Shown: positions 10,592-20,763, counted from the first letter of the stretch. The stretch: 64,000 nucleotides of DNA from Campylobacter sp. US33a (GCF_004378855.1 NZ_RYYL01000009.1:1-64000); one strand, 5' to 3'. Made by a program: numbers and translations. The notes: generated from the sequence alone by a model not told the origin.

Positions 10592-12532
10592 ATGAAAGAA
10601 TTTTTAAATAGCCTAAATTACGGCGTTAATACAAATCAAATCAATAATGAATTTAAGCAGATCTTAAGAGAACTTATAGCAAATCATATCGTAAAAGAAT
10701 ATAAAAATAAATTTTATATCAATAATGGCTATACTTTTGGAGTGCTTGATATTTCAAGTAAAGGCATAGGTTTTTTGGAATGCTTTGACGAAAATTTTAA
10801 AAAAGATCTACTCATAGAAAATAAAAATCTAAAAGGGGCAAATTACAAAGATATAGTTGCGGTAAAACTTTTACCTTTAAAGAAAAAACGCCCCAGTGCA
10901 AAAGTGGTTTTAGTCTTAAAAAGAGCCAATGAGACTTCTTTGGTTATCACTAAAAAATACGGTGAAGCTGTGCTTGGAATGAATATCAAAACCGGACTAA
11001 GCACAGCTTTAAAAGCTTCTCAAAAATCTTTAAAAGCCCTACCTTTAGGCACTATTTTAAAAATAGAAAATGAAAATAACAACATCATAGAAGTATTAGG
11101 ACACATTGATGATGAAAGTGTGGATGAGAAAATTTCACTTGCACTTTTTAATAAAAATAGTGAATTTAGTGACGCTTGCATCAAAGAAGCCTTGGCAAAT
11201 GGCGATAGTGTAGATGCAAGCATGTATGAAAATCGTATAGATTTAAGAAATTTGGCTTTTTGCACCATTGATCCAGTCCATGCAAAAGATTTTGATGATG
11301 CGATTTATTTTGATACACAAAAACGCGAAATTTATGTAGCTATTGCTGATGTAAGCGAGTATGTTTATGCTTATAGTGCTATTGATAAAGAAGCTAGAAA
11401 TCGTGGATTTTCCATATACTTTCCACATATTGCTATCCCAATGTTGCCACGTCCTTTAAGTGAAAACATTTGCTCTTTAAAGCCAAATTTGGATCGCTTG
11501 GCGTATTGTTTTAAAATCACACTTGATCATGAATGCAAAGTCATAAAAGAAGAGCTTTTTGAAGCTATTATTAACTCAAAACGCCGTTTTAATTATGATG
11601 AAGTGGATGAAATTTTAGTCAAAAAACCTGACTTAGCAGAGCTTTCGTATCTTTATGAGCTTTTTAAAATCACAAGTATTTTACGCAAAAATCGCCTTAA
11701 AAATGCTTTTGAATTTCGCACTGAAGAGCTTAGAATGACTTTGGATGAAAATTTAAGCCTAAAAAGCACGGTTTTTGAAAAAGATACGCCTTCACATAAT
11801 TTAATAGAAGATTGTATGCTTTTAGCCAATAAAGCCGCTGCAAAACTTATCGATATAGGAGTTTTTAGAAATCACTTGAGTGCAGATTCTAAAAAAATAG
11901 ACAAGCTAATAAATGAGCTTTTAGAACTTGGAATTGATGTGAAATTTAAACCCAATTTACCCGAACTCATACGCGATATCCAGGCTTTGGCTGATGAGTT
12001 AAATTTAAGAGCAGAGGTTGATAAACTCATCATTAAAGCGCAAAAAAAAGCGGAGTATTCTAGCGAAAATGCAGGACATTTTGGCTTGGGATTTGATAAA
12101 TATACGCATTTTACAAGCCCTATTAGAAGGTATTCTGATCTTATTTTACATAGACTTTTAAAAGCCAAACAAAAAAAAGATGATAAGCTTTTTAACTACT
12201 TGCTTTTAAACATACAAAGCACTTGCGAAAGTCTTAGCACGCTTGAAAGAGAAGCAGATAAAGTTGCTTATGACTTTATGGATAGAAAATTTGCTAGATG
12301 GGCGGCAAAAAATATAGGCAAAAAATTCAAGGCTTTAGTGGTGCAAAATGATGGAATTTGCATAGCAAAACTTGATGATGAAATTAAAGGCGCTGATATT
12401 ATCCTTTATGATACGCGAGTAAATTTATTACAAAGCGTTGAAGTGCAGATTATAGAAGCTGATATTATCATGGCAAAAATTTATGCTAAAATCACAAAAA
12501 ATTTAAATCCTTTAAAGGCAAAAAATGTATAG
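10592..12532 (+). CDS. rnr: Ribonuclease R family 3'-5' exoribonuclease
   Basis: 646 residues. The N-terminal OB/cold-shock part (~50-180) precedes the RNB catalytic domain, with FCTIDPVHAKDFDDAI (~222-237) supplying the metal-binding Asp residues. HFTSPIRRYSDLILHRLL follows near 505. It is shorter than E. coli RNase R (~813 residues); the C-terminal S1 domain is reduced to a short OB-like tail. RNase R degrades structured RNA processively. holA overlaps its 3' end by 8 bp. Confidence 0.93.
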   Translation: MKEFLNSLNYGVNTNQINNEFKQILRELIANHIVKEYKNKFYINNGYTFGVLDISSKGIGFLECFDENFKKDLLIENKNLKGANYKDIVAVKLLPLKKKRPSAKVVLVLKRANETSLVITKKYGEAVLGMNIKTGLSTALKASQKSLKALPLGTILKIENENNNIIEVLGHIDDESVDEKISLALFNKNSEFSDACIKEALANGDSVDASMYENRIDLRNLAFCTIDPVHAKDFDDAIYFDTQKREIYVAIADVSEYVYAYSAIDKEARNRGFSIYFPHIAIPMLPRPLSENICSLKPNLDRLAYCFKITLDHECKVIKEELFEAIINSKRRFNYDEVDEILVKKPDLAELSYLYELFKITSILRKNRLKNAFEFRTEELRMTLDENLSLKSTVFEKDTPSHNLIEDCMLLANKAAAKLIDIGVFRNHLSADSKKIDKLINELLELGIDVKFKPNLPELIRDIQALADELNLRAEVDKLIIKAQKKAEYSSENAGHFGLGFDKYTHFTSPIRRYSDLILHRLLKAKQKKDDKLFNYLLLNIQSTCESLSTLEREADKVAYDFMDRKFARWAAKNIGKKFKALVVQNDGICIAKLDDEIKGADIILYDTRVNLLQSVEVQIIEADIIMAKIYAKITKNLNPLKAKNV

Positions 12533-13493
12533 AAAAGATCTACAAAACTTGCTTTTAAAAGATAAATTTCCAAATTTTTTCTTTCTTTATGGAGCAGATA
12601 ATTTTCAAAGCGAACTTTATGCTAATTTCATTAAACAAAAATGGAATACTGATGAGACTTTAAAAATCTTTTTTGAAGAGTATAATTTTTCTCGCGTGAG
12701 TGATTTTTTAAGTGGCGGATCGCTTTTTAGTGAAAAAAAACTTTTAGAAATCAAAACCAATAAAAAAATTCCTAGCAAAGAGCTAAAAATTCTCATAGAA
12801 CTTTGCAAACAAAATCAAGATAATTTTCTACTTTTAGAACTTTATGATGAAAGCTCCAAGCAAAGCGATATAGAAAAGATTTTTGAAAATAATTTTGTAA
12901 GATTTTTTAAAGCAAATAACGCTAAAGAAGGTGTAGAGCTTTTAGCTATGAAAGCCAAAGAATTAAACATAGAAATCACCCAAAATGCTTTATTTGCTCT
13001 TTTTTCAAACTTTGATGAAAATTTATATTTAGCCGCTAGTGAGCTTAATAAATTTCAAGATTTAAGCATCGATGAAAAAACCATAGAGAAATATTGTTTC
13101 AGCTTAAGCGTAGTAGGCTTTGAAATGTTTTTTGAAAAACTTTTACAAGGCAAAAATATTAACACAGATCTTGAAAAAATTTTAGACAGTTTTAATGAAA
13201 TTGCCTTAATTAATTCTTTAAATACTAACTTTTATCGTCTTTTTAAAATCGCTTTATATGCAAAAATTCATGGGAAAATGGATTTTAAAGAATTACTTGG
13301 TTATACACCTCCAGCACAAGTAGCTAAAAAACTAGAACTGCAAGCCTTTGGAATTAAAATTTCTCAATATCAACAAATTTTTACTCTATTGCTCGAAAGT
13401 GAATATGAGTTAAAAAATAATTCAAAACTTTCCAAAAAAGAATTTTTAATCGCGACTTTATTAAAGCTTTCACAAATTCTAAAAACAAAATAA
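12525..13493 (+). CDS. holA: DNA polymerase III, delta subunit
   Basis: 322 residues of the clamp-loader delta family: an N-terminal RecA-like fold without Walker motifs (FPNFFFLYGADNFQSELYANF), then helical domains II and III. Delta opens the beta sliding clamp. The start codon lies inside the end of rnr (ATGTATAG), so translation is coupled. Identification comes from overall resemblance and the conserved rnr-holA adjacency in Campylobacter. Confidence 0.85.
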   Translation: MYRKDLQNLLLKDKFPNFFFLYGADNFQSELYANFIKQKWNTDETLKIFFEEYNFSRVSDFLSGGSLFSEKKLLEIKTNKKIPSKELKILIELCKQNQDNFLLLELYDESSKQSDIEKIFENNFVRFFKANNAKEGVELLAMKAKELNIEITQNALFALFSNFDENLYLAASELNKFQDLSIDEKTIEKYCFSLSVVGFEMFFEKLLQGKNINTDLEKILDSFNEIALINSLNTNFYRLFKIALYAKIHGKMDFKELLGYTPPAQVAKKLELQAFGIKISQYQQIFTLLLESEYELKNNSKLSKKEFLIATLLKLSQILKTK

Positions 13494-13631
13494 AATTTTC
13501 TAATTTTTCTTGACTCAAACACTAACACTTAAGATAAATTTGCAAGCAAAATTAGTATTTAAAATTTTATAAAAATTAATGTATTTAAAAAACAATTAAT
13601 AACAAAAAATATTTTGGAATAGAAGTTATCA

Positions 13632-13656
13632 AAAGCAAGGAAAAACCTTGCTTTTT
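13632..13656. terminator. Bidirectional terminator between holA and efp
   Basis: Stem AAAGCAAGG (13632-13640), loop AAAAA, CCTTGCTTT (13646-13654), followed by more T on the + strand. The minus-strand copy also ends in TTTT. It serves the two converging genes, and the efp stop codon abuts the stem. Confidence 0.8.
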
Positions 13657-14224
13657 ATTTATTTGCTCTTTCTATATACTCTCCACGCACGGTATCAACG
13701 CGTATAACTTCGCCTTCTAATACATGAAAGGGAATTTGTACTACTGCACCCGTTTCAAGTGTTGCTGGTTTTTTATTTGATCCTTGTGTATCGCCTTTAA
13801 AATTTGGAGCTGTTTCGATAATCTTAAGCTCTACAACCTGCGGAACTTCCACACCAATAGCTTTGCCATTGTGAAAAAGCACATCAACCATCATACCATC
13901 AAGCATCCATTTTTTTGCCTCACCTACATCTTCATCACTAATTGCCACTTGCTCATAAGTCTGCGTATCCATAAACTGGCAATTTTCTCCATCATCATAA
14001 AGATATTGCATTGTTTTATCTTCCAAATTTGGAGCTTCGCATTTATCGCCTGCATGAAAAGTTTTTTCAAGCACTTTACCATCAATAAAAGATTTGATTT
14101 TTATACGCACAAAAGCAGGTCCCTTGCCCGGCTTAACATGTTGATATTCTACGATTTTAAAAGGAACGCCGTCAATTTCTATTTTAAGACCTTTTTTTAA
14201 ATCGCCCATTGAATAAGATGCCAT
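13655..14224 (-). CDS. efp: Translation elongation factor P
   Basis: 189 residues with the three beta-barrel domains of EF-P. The loop [14 protein letters not shown] (~29-42) carries the Lys that is modified in many bacteria. EF-P relieves ribosome stalling at polyproline. It stands alone on the minus strand, with its own terminator and an AT-rich upstream region before the divergent RNase P RNA gene. Confidence 0.97.
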   Translation of the reverse strand: MASYSMGDLKKGLKIEIDGVPFKIVEYQHVKPGKGPAFVRIKIKSFIDGKVLEKTFHAGDKCEAPNLEDKTMQYLYDDGENCQFMDTQTYEQVAISDEDVGEAKKWMLDGMMVDVLFHNGKAIGVEVPQVVELKIIETAPNFKGDTQGSNKKPATLETGAVVQIPFHVLEGEVIRVDTVRGEYIERANK

Positions 14225-14344
14225 ATTTTTCCTTTATAAAAAAAATGAAGTTTTGATTTTAGCAAATTTTACTTGATATCTCAATAAAATTAATTTTTTA
14301 TACCCGAAAAATTAATAAAAAATAAGCTTTTTTAGATAAAATAA

Positions 14345-14662
14345 GCCCACGCATAGCAAATGCTCGCTTCGTTATGAAGAGGAAAGTCCGAGCTGCAAAA
14401 GACAAGGATTCCATCTAACAGATGGCTAGGGAAACCTAAGGGACAGTGCAACAGAAAGAAAACTTCCATTTTATGGTAAAGGTGAAACGGTAAGGTAAGA
14501 GCTTACCAGCGATTTTGGTAACAATTTCGGCTATGTAAACCCAATCCGCAGCAAGAAGGGATGGTTTTTGTCTTTATTGGAACCCTTCGCTTGATTTTGT
14601 TTGCAAAAACAAAACTAGATAAATGAGCATTCACGACAGAACTCGGCTTATCGCTATGCTAT
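14345..14662 (+). ncRNA. rnpB: RNase P RNA (type A)
   Basis: Universal RNase P RNA sequences are present: GAGGAAAGTCCGAGC near 14380-14394 and ACAGAACTCGGCTTATCG near 14635-14653. The 5' arm GCATAGC (14351-14357) pairs with GCTATGC near 14653-14659 to close helix P1. AGGGAAACCTAAGGGACAG and the ACAGAAAGAAAACTTCC region fit the P10-P12 part. The 3' end falls in ATTTTATAT and overlaps the stop of the converging small flagellar gene by a few bases. Ends are approximate to ±5 bases. Confidence 0.95.
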
Positions 14663-14877
14663 TTTATATATTTGCTTGCTCTTTGTAGCTTTTTAATATC
14701 TTGAGCTATGCTTTCTTTTTTACTTGAAACAATCTTAATCGCCTCTTGCAAAAGAGCTCTAATTTCTTCAAGTTTTCCTTGATGAGGATCTAAGGTTTTT
14801 ATAAGACTTGCGATACTTTCAATATCTTCTTTTATGATAGCTAATTTTAAATTCTTTATCCACTCTTCTTGTTTCAT
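14659..14877 (-). CDS. Small helical protein downstream of fliS (FliT-like candidate)
   Basis: 72 residues (MKQEEWIKNLKL...), all helical and charged, with heptad-like Leu/Ile spacing and a basic C-terminus (KKLQRASKYIK). The ATG overlaps the fliS stop (ATGA), so it is translationally coupled. A longer reading from further upstream exists but lacks a ribosome site. In many bacteria fliS is followed by fliT, the FliD export chaperone; size and position fit, but similarity to FliT is not evident by eye. Confidence 0.6.
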   Translation of the reverse strand: MKQEEWIKNLKLAIIKEDIESIASLIKTLDPHQGKLEEIRALLQEAIKIVSSKKESIAQDIKKLQRASKYIK

Positions 14878-15245
14878 TGCTGATGTACTTCTCTCCAAGC
14901 TTCTAATAAGCCTTTTACAACATTAATTACCTCATCAATTCTAGCTTCATTATTCTCTAAATTTGCCAAAGATAAGAGTTGAATTTCTCTCGTATAAAGC
15001 CCGCTTAAATAATGTGCTACCTCTCCGCCTTTTTCATAATCAAGACCATTAATAAGCTCAATAAAAATCGCTGTGGCTCTTTTTATATAATACACTCTTT
15101 GCTCTATGTCCTCATTTTTAATAGCCACTTTAATTCTTGAGCAAAAACGCAAAAGTCCTTCATAAAGCATTTCTATAAGTTTTTGTGGGGATTCAACCCC
15201 AATTTGATTTTGAGAATAAGCATTATAGGCAAAATTGTTTTGCAT
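14874..15245 (-). CDS. fliS: Flagellin export chaperone FliS
   Basis: 123 residues. NAYSQNQIGVESPQKLIEMLYEGLLRF matches the FliS N-terminus (Y-x-x-N-x-V...SP-x-x-LI-x-ML-Y-x-G), followed by helices to the C-terminus. FliS binds the C-terminus of flagellin in the cytoplasm and prevents early polymerisation. It sits 11 bp after fliD in the flaG-fliD-fliS cluster. Confidence 0.93.
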   Translation of the reverse strand: MQNNFAYNAYSQNQIGVESPQKLIEMLYEGLLRFCSRIKVAIKNEDIEQRVYYIKRATAIFIELINGLDYEKGGEVAHYLSGLYTREIQLLSLANLENNEARIDEVINVVKGLLEAWREVHQQ

Positions 15246-15256
15246 AAAAACTCCTT

Positions 15257-17194
15257 TTATTGATTGCTATTATTTGCCGCATTAATCATTTGCGTAATGG
15301 TATTTAATTGTGTGTTTAAATCATTTAAAATAATTTCATATTGTAAAAATTGATTTGCCATTGTTTCATATCTTGTATCAATTAATGCTTGAGTTGCTTC
15401 TTTAGATTTTGTAAGTGCTTTGGTATCTTGTGTTAAACTCTCATCGTATTTAGTCAATGAGCCATTTGGACCAACTATACCTTCTAAAGTTTCCTTAAGC
15501 TGAGAAAATATGCCCAAACCTTCAATAGGTTTAGCAATAATACTTGTTTTACTAAGCCCAAATTTCTTAAGAAACTCTTCATTGCCCTCTATTGCAAAAT
15601 CACTCCCATCAGTGCCTTTAAATTTAATTTTATAACCTTTTTCACCATCTTGATCATATTCTTCAAGTTTAGCCTCTAAGCCTTCAATACGAAAACTATT
15701 AATATGATTGACTAAATTTTGAAGCATTTCTTCTTCGGTTTCGCCTTTCAAAACAAAAGGTTCCCCGCTTGGAGTTTTTGAAAAATCATAAGTTTCATAA
15801 TTATAAACAATTTTAAAATCACCACTTTTAAAAGTTATGCCTTCTTTGCCTTCTCCAACAAAGTCACTCAAACTACCTTCTTTAATCAAATTTCCAGTAT
15901 GATTGATATCTTCATATTGAGTAATACCTGAAAAAAAGCTTTCTGCCATTTCAGGATTCTCTTTAAATTTAGTTTCAAAAGCAGAAGCATCAAAAGACAA
16001 GGTGCCTGATTCATTCAAACTTAAACCAAAATCTTGCATAGAAAGCATTACAGTAGCAGAAATTTTATTTCCATCTTCATCTAAAACACTCCCTGTAACA
16101 CTTTGACTTTGAAAAAGATCTGCGATAATTTTTGAACGAATACTATTAACTTCGCTTACCCCTTGCAAAGTTCCTTTTGTCCCAGTTTCGGCATTAAAAT
16201 CTGTCGCTGCATTTAAATTTAAAACCAAATCATTATAAGCATCAACCATCTCTTGCATAGCTGTAGTAATGGCTTCTGTATCTTGTTGCACATCAAAATT
16301 AATTTCGCCTGTAGTATTTAAGGTAAGAGTTAAACCCACACCCAAATCAGTAATAGTATTACTAGGTCTTGTCATTTTAATGCCATCAAGCGTAAATTCG
16401 GCATTTTGCGCTTTTTGGATATGTAAAGGATTTTCTTCATCATCTATAATGCCAAAACCTTTAAAATCTTTTGGGTCAATAGGTTCACTACCTGCGCTCC
16501 CCTTATCCAAATTCCAACCAAGATTTTCAAAAATTTTTGTAGCATCCTCATTGCTAACATATTCTCCATTTTCGTTTTTTGTTCCATCAAAAAAACTTAT
16601 TGCACTATCTTCACCTGTTTCTTTACTAGTTAAAGTGAGCCTATAAGGAGTACCTTTTTCTCCGGTATTTACGATTTTAGCAGTGATTTCTCCACCTGTT
16701 GCAGTGTTGATTTTATCAGCTAAATCTTTATAGGTAGTATTTTTATCTACAGTAATTGTATAGGCTTTATCTTTTTGAAAAAGCGTAAAAGATACAGGAG
16801 ACTCTAAGTTAGAATTAACATAACCCATATCATTTTCTAGACCTTTACTTTGATAAACATCTTTTTGTGCTAGTTGAGTAACATTGATTTTCATACTCTG
16901 TAAAGCCACGCCACTATCAACCACTAAACTTGCCGGTGGATTATCTGTAATGCTTCCTACAACTTTTCTTTTTGCAAAAGCCGTAGCATCAGCCAATGAA
17001 GAAACTGCTGATTTAAAAGTTGAAAGTTTTGTAATAATTTCAGTTAAATCTTTTTGTTTGGCAGTATTTTCTTCAATTTTAGAAGTATAAGGCGTAAGAC
17101 GAGCTGCCTCATCTGCTTTTTTTAATTGATCAATAATATCTTGTGTTAATACCCCAGAACCAAATCCCAAACTTGATAAACTACCAAATGCCAT
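15257..17194 (-). CDS. fliD: Flagellar filament cap protein FliD
   Basis: 645 residues. The conserved ends are MAFGSLSSLGFGSGVLTQDI at the N-terminus and LNTQLNTITQMINAANNSNQ at the C-terminus; both form the helical D0/D1 bundle, with a long variable middle. FliD caps the filament and promotes flagellin polymerisation; in Campylobacter it is also immunogenic and heparin-binding. AGGAG overlaps the flaG stop just upstream. Compared with my recollection of C. jejuni FliD, many substitutions occur in the central domain, which argues for C. coli or another species. Confidence 0.96.
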   Translation of the reverse strand: MAFGSLSSLGFGSGVLTQDIIDQLKKADEAARLTPYTSKIEENTAKQKDLTEIITKLSTFKSAVSSLADATAFAKRKVVGSITDNPPASLVVDSGVALQSMKINVTQLAQKDVYQSKGLENDMGYVNSNLESPVSFTLFQKDKAYTITVDKNTTYKDLADKINTATGGEITAKIVNTGEKGTPYRLTLTSKETGEDSAISFFDGTKNENGEYVSNEDATKIFENLGWNLDKGSAGSEPIDPKDFKGFGIIDDEENPLHIQKAQNAEFTLDGIKMTRPSNTITDLGVGLTLTLNTTGEINFDVQQDTEAITTAMQEMVDAYNDLVLNLNAATDFNAETGTKGTLQGVSEVNSIRSKIIADLFQSQSVTGSVLDEDGNKISATVMLSMQDFGLSLNESGTLSFDASAFETKFKENPEMAESFFSGITQYEDINHTGNLIKEGSLSDFVGEGKEGITFKSGDFKIVYNYETYDFSKTPSGEPFVLKGETEEEMLQNLVNHINSFRIEGLEAKLEEYDQDGEKGYKIKFKGTDGSDFAIEGNEEFLKKFGLSKTSIIAKPIEGLGIFSQLKETLEGIVGPNGSLTKYDESLTQDTKALTKSKEATQALIDTRYETMANQFLQYEIILNDLNTQLNTITQMINAANNSNQ

Positions 17195-17195
17195 T

Positions 17196-17543
17196 TTAAC
17201 TCTCCTTATCGAATATCATTCCTATTACATCTTGAAGATGCTCTGCTAATTTTAAAGCTTCTTCGCTAGGAATTTGTCTTATTAATCTTCCTGTATGTTT
17301 TTCCGTAACGCTAACATACATAGAATGAATTTTATCATTAAAGCCAAATTTTATATTTGTCCCTAAAGACTCCGCTTGTTGATTAAGCTTTTCTGTTAAC
17401 TTGCTTAATTGCTCATTTATACTCTCATTTTGAGTATTGCCTTGTTCTGTATTTTGTGCCACATTACTAAATTCTACTTTTTGATTCAAAGAAGTTGAAT
17501 TATTAGCAAAAAAGCTATTATCAATTTGACTATTTACCTTCAT
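17196..17543 (-). CDS. flaG: FlaG family flagellar protein
   Basis: 115 residues. The N-terminal ~45 are Asn/Gln/Ser-rich and disordered; the rest is the FlaG domain (IKFGFNDKIHSMYVSVTEKH, TGRLIRQIPSEEALKLAEHL). FlaG influences filament length in Campylobacter and other polar flagellates. The stop is one base before the FliD start region. A CGATTT sigma-28 -10-like box lies ~45 bp upstream. Confidence 0.93.
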   Translation of the reverse strand: MKVNSQIDNSFFANNSTSLNQKVEFSNVAQNTEQGNTQNESINEQLSKLTEKLNQQAESLGTNIKFGFNDKIHSMYVSVTEKHTGRLIRQIPSEEALKLAEHLQDVIGMIFDKES

Positions 17544-17586
17544 TTTAAAATCCTTTTTAAAATTGATTTACTATTGCCTAGTCTTC

Positions 17587-17592
17587 AAATCG
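17587..17592 (-). promoter_or_regulatory. Possible sigma-28 (FliA) -10 element for flaG-fliD-fliS
   Basis: CGATTT on the minus strand, in the context ATATCCGATTTG, fits the CGATWT core of Campylobacter FliA promoters. The -35 part is not convincing in this T-rich stretch. FliA control of flaG and fliD is known in C. jejuni. Confidence 0.4.
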
Positions 17593-17651
17593 GATATTTT
17601 TAAAAAAAATAAACAATCTTTTTAACAAAAAACAAAAAATGTTCCAAAAAA

Positions 17652-19451
17652 TTAAAAAATCTCAAATTTTTCAAAAAGTTCTGAATTTTTTTCTAAAATA
17701 TTTCTCAAAATCAAATCTTCAATCACACTCTTAGTACAATCAGTTTGTTTAGGCCAAACTCTTTCATAATTCTCAAGCCTACTTTTTGCTGTCGCATCAA
17801 TACAAAGCTTATCTTGCTTGATAAAAATATCTCTTTTTGCATCGATATTATTAACCACGCGCCATACAAGCATATAAGGATTTTCAAGCTTGTTGTTTGC
17901 ATCTAAAAAGACTAGAATTCTAAAATGTTTTTTAAAATCAAGCAATTTTTCAAAAAGTCCTAAAATTCTTTCTTTTTTATCAAGTAAAATACAAACAATA
18001 GGACTTTTACTTTCTTTATAAAATTGTTTTAAATTGATAAGCTCGATTTTGCTTTTAAAAAGTTCTAATAATTTTTCATCCTCTAAAATTTCAAGCTCTT
18101 CTGTCTCATTTTCTTCACAAGCATCAAGCCCTGCCTTACCTCCAAAACAAGCATTAGGAGATGCGTGATCTAATTGATCACAAATTCCTTCAGAAATTAA
18201 AATTTTATTTACGCTAAAACGATTTAAAATATAAGGAATTAGCGCATTATAATCATCTAAATTTGGAGCTTTGCTATCTACAAAAATAGCATGTTTTACA
18301 AAACTCATTTGCCCTACTCCCCAAAAAGCGTGCATGATTTGTTGTGCATGTGCAGGATATTTTGCATCGATTTTTGCTAAGATAAGATTATGAAAAACTC
18401 CATTTTCAGGCATTTTATAATCAAGTAAATCAGGAACTGAGGTTTGCAAAAGCGGTAAAAACACCCTTTCAGTCCCAAGTCCCATAATTTTATCTTCTAA
18501 AGGAGGTTTTCCCACAACCGTTGCTTGATAAATCGCGTCTTTTTTGGCATAAATTTTTTCCACTTTCATCACAGGAAAAAGCTCAGCAGGAGTATAAAAA
18601 CCTGTATGATCTCCAAAAGGTCCTTCAATTTTAAATTCTTCTAAATCCACATAACCTTCAATCACTATGTCGCTATTATACGGAACAAAAATTCCATTCT
18701 CGCAAGGAGTGAGTTTAGCTGGAGTTTTTTTGATAAAACCATAAAGTAAAAGCTCAAAAATCCCTTTAGGTAAAGGAGCTTGACCACACCAAATATAAAG
18801 CGGATCACCGCCTATTGCGATACTTACAGGCATTTTTTTCAAACCGGCATTTTTATACTCATGATAAAAATTCGCCCCATCTTTATGAATTTGCCAATGC
18901 ATTAAAAGTTCATTTTTATCGCTTATTTGTAAACGATACATTCCAAGATTATTTTGCGTTTTATCCAAATTTTGCGTATAAACTTGCCCCATAGTAATGA
19001 ATTTACCCACATCATCTTCCCAAGTCTTAAGCACAGGCAGCTCTTCAAGCGAAGGTAAAATTTCATAATCATACAAAGCCTTATTGGCTTTAAGTCTTTT
19101 TGGTGGAACATTTTTAAGACTTAATAAAGTCATAAAAAAATCCATTTTTGCCTTGAAATTTGTAGGAATATGCATTTTTGTGAGTTTTGAAATTTCATCA
19201 GCTACCTCATTAAAATCGCGTCCAAAAGCTAAATTTAAGGCCAACTCATTACAAAAAGTATTCATTAAAACAGGAAATTTATATTTTTTATTTAATTTTT
19301 TATCCACGGGATTTTTAAAAAGCAAGGCCTTGCCATTTGGCTTTTTAGCTTCTATATAGGCTAAATGCGCAATTTCAAGATCTACATCAATGGGTTCTTC
19401 AAAAACTTTTAATAAATCATTTTTTTTTAAAATTTCAATAAATTCTTTCAT
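17652..19451 (-). CDS. UbiD-family decarboxylase (possible menaquinone MqnL role)
   Basis: 599 residues of the UbiD family, which uses prenylated FMN to decarboxylate aromatic acids. Recognisable parts are LEEFKIEGPFGDHTGFYTP, DKIMGLGTERVFLPLLQ and QQIMHAFWGVGQMSFVKHA. Campylobacter lacks ubiquinone and makes menaquinone by the futalosine route; mqnC is in this window. A UbiD paralogue is expected for naphthoate decarboxylation there, so MqnL is more likely than UbiD proper. The start overlaps the hemC stop by 4 bp. Confidence 0.85.
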   Translation of the reverse strand: MKEFIEILKKNDLLKVFEEPIDVDLEIAHLAYIEAKKPNGKALLFKNPVDKKLNKKYKFPVLMNTFCNELALNLAFGRDFNEVADEISKLTKMHIPTNFKAKMDFFMTLLSLKNVPPKRLKANKALYDYEILPSLEELPVLKTWEDDVGKFITMGQVYTQNLDKTQNNLGMYRLQISDKNELLMHWQIHKDGANFYHEYKNAGLKKMPVSIAIGGDPLYIWCGQAPLPKGIFELLLYGFIKKTPAKLTPCENGIFVPYNSDIVIEGYVDLEEFKIEGPFGDHTGFYTPAELFPVMKVEKIYAKKDAIYQATVVGKPPLEDKIMGLGTERVFLPLLQTSVPDLLDYKMPENGVFHNLILAKIDAKYPAHAQQIMHAFWGVGQMSFVKHAIFVDSKAPNLDDYNALIPYILNRFSVNKILISEGICDQLDHASPNACFGGKAGLDACEENETEELEILEDEKLLELFKSKIELINLKQFYKESKSPIVCILLDKKERILGLFEKLLDFKKHFRILVFLDANNKLENPYMLVWRVVNNIDAKRDIFIKQDKLCIDATAKSRLENYERVWPKQTDCTKSVIEDLILRNILEKNSELFEKFEIF

Positions 19452-20374
19452 ATCATACTTTCAGCTTTTTTTAAAAGTTCTTTAGCACCTTTGGCTATAA
19501 ATTCTTTAGCTAACTTTTCTCCAAATCCTTGAAATTCGCTTTTTTTAATCATTCTTTTATCTTGCAAAATTTCACTACCATCAGGGAGTCCTAGTACTGC
19601 ACGCACACAAATTTCTTCTTCATTTAGCTCTGCATTAATACCTATTGGCACTTGACAACCCCCTTCTAAGGTAGAGATAAATTCTCTTTCTATGGTACTT
19701 TCAATCAAAGCATTTTCATCATTTAAACATTTTAAAAGTTTGGTGATTTCTTCATCTTCCACACTTTCTATGCCTAAAATTCCTTGAGATGCCGCAGGAA
19801 CTAATTCATCTTTGCTAAATTCATAAACAAAATTCACTTCTTTGTCTAAATTAAGGCGTTTAATGCCTGCCATAGCCAAAATAATCGCATCAAAATCGCC
19901 ATTTTTTAGTTTTTCTATGCGAGAATTTACATTTCCACGCAAAGAAATAATCTCTAAATCAGGTCTTAATAATAAAAGTTGCATTTTGCGTCTAAGACTT
20001 GTGGTACCTATTTTTGCACCTTTTGGCAAAGAGGAAAAATCTTTGAAATTTTGAGATATCATCGCATCATTGCTTTGCTCTCTTTTACTTACTGCTGCTA
20101 AAATCAAACCCTTAGGAAAAAAACTTGGTACATCTTTTAAACTATGTACCGCCAAATGGGCTTTTCCTTGCAACATACTCTCTTCAAGTTCTTTGGTAAA
20201 AAGTCCTTTTCCACCGATTTTTGCTAAAGGAGAATCAAGTAAAACATCGCCCTTTGTTTTAAAGCCTTCTAAACGCACCTTTATTTGATGAGTTTTTTCA
20301 AGCACACCGGCTATATATTCGCTCTGCCATAAAGCAAGTTTACTTTTTCTTGTGGCTATAATAAGTTCTTTCAT
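19448..20374 (-). CDS. hemC: Porphobilinogen deaminase (hydroxymethylbilane synthase)
   Basis: 308 residues. RKSKLALWQSEYIA at the N-terminus, GKGLFTKELEESML, AVHSLKDVP and GTTSLRRKMQLLL bind substrate and cofactor. EGGCQVPIG (~236-244) contains the Cys that carries the dipyrromethane cofactor. It makes hydroxymethylbilane for haem. The gene overlaps the FxsA-like gene and the UbiD gene by 4 bp each, in an operon that also contains hemA. Confidence 0.96.
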   Translation of the reverse strand: MKELIIATRKSKLALWQSEYIAGVLEKTHQIKVRLEGFKTKGDVLLDSPLAKIGGKGLFTKELEESMLQGKAHLAVHSLKDVPSFFPKGLILAAVSKREQSNDAMISQNFKDFSSLPKGAKIGTTSLRRKMQLLLLRPDLEIISLRGNVNSRIEKLKNGDFDAIILAMAGIKRLNLDKEVNFVYEFSKDELVPAASQGILGIESVEDEEITKLLKCLNDENALIESTIEREFISTLEGGCQVPIGINAELNEEEICVRAVLGLPDGSEILQDKRMIKKSEFQGFGEKLAKEFIAKGAKELLKKAESMI

Positions 20375-20763
20375 TTTCTTTCCTCTATAATCTCAACATC
20401 AATAATCTCTTCATCTTTATGATTAAATTTATGCGAAAAATACTCCTTGCTTTTTTTACTTGTGCTAAAAAATAAAGCAAACAAAAATACTAAAAAACCA
20501 AAAATACTGCTTAAAACTCCCGGTAAAATCAATAAAAAAGCTGCAATTACAAAAGAAAATTGCTTCAACATTTCTTTAACGCTCAAAACTTGAAAATCAA
20601 GCATGTTCTTCCAAAAAATTGCAAGCAAAATCACCCCAATAATCATACTAAAAAGCATAAAAAGTAAAAAATTACTAAAACCAAAAGCTATAATAAAAAG
20701 CACACAAGCTACAAATTCACAAACAATTAAAGGAACTAGAGAAAAACTATATTTTCTTTTCAT
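20371..20763 (-). CDS. FxsA-like integral membrane protein
   Basis: 130 residues with four hydrophobic segments (about 9-29, 30-49, 66-83 and 84-101), then a charged tail ([19 protein letters not shown]). Size, [22 protein letters not shown] and position between proS and hemC fit FxsA/YtxA-type proteins. E. coli FxsA affects exclusion of phage T7 when overproduced; its housekeeping role is unknown. Confidence 0.7.
   Translation of the reverse strand: MKRKYSFSLVPLIVCEFVACVLFIIAFGFSNFLLFMLFSMIIGVILLAIFWKNMLDFQVLSVKEMLKQFSFVIAAFLLILPGVLSSIFGFLVFLFALFFSTSKKSKEYFSHKFNHKDEEIIDVEIIEERK

Noticed and set aside
16269-16646. A + strand open frame inside fliD
   Set aside because: Shadow of the strong minus-strand gene, with no ribosome site and no recognisable product.
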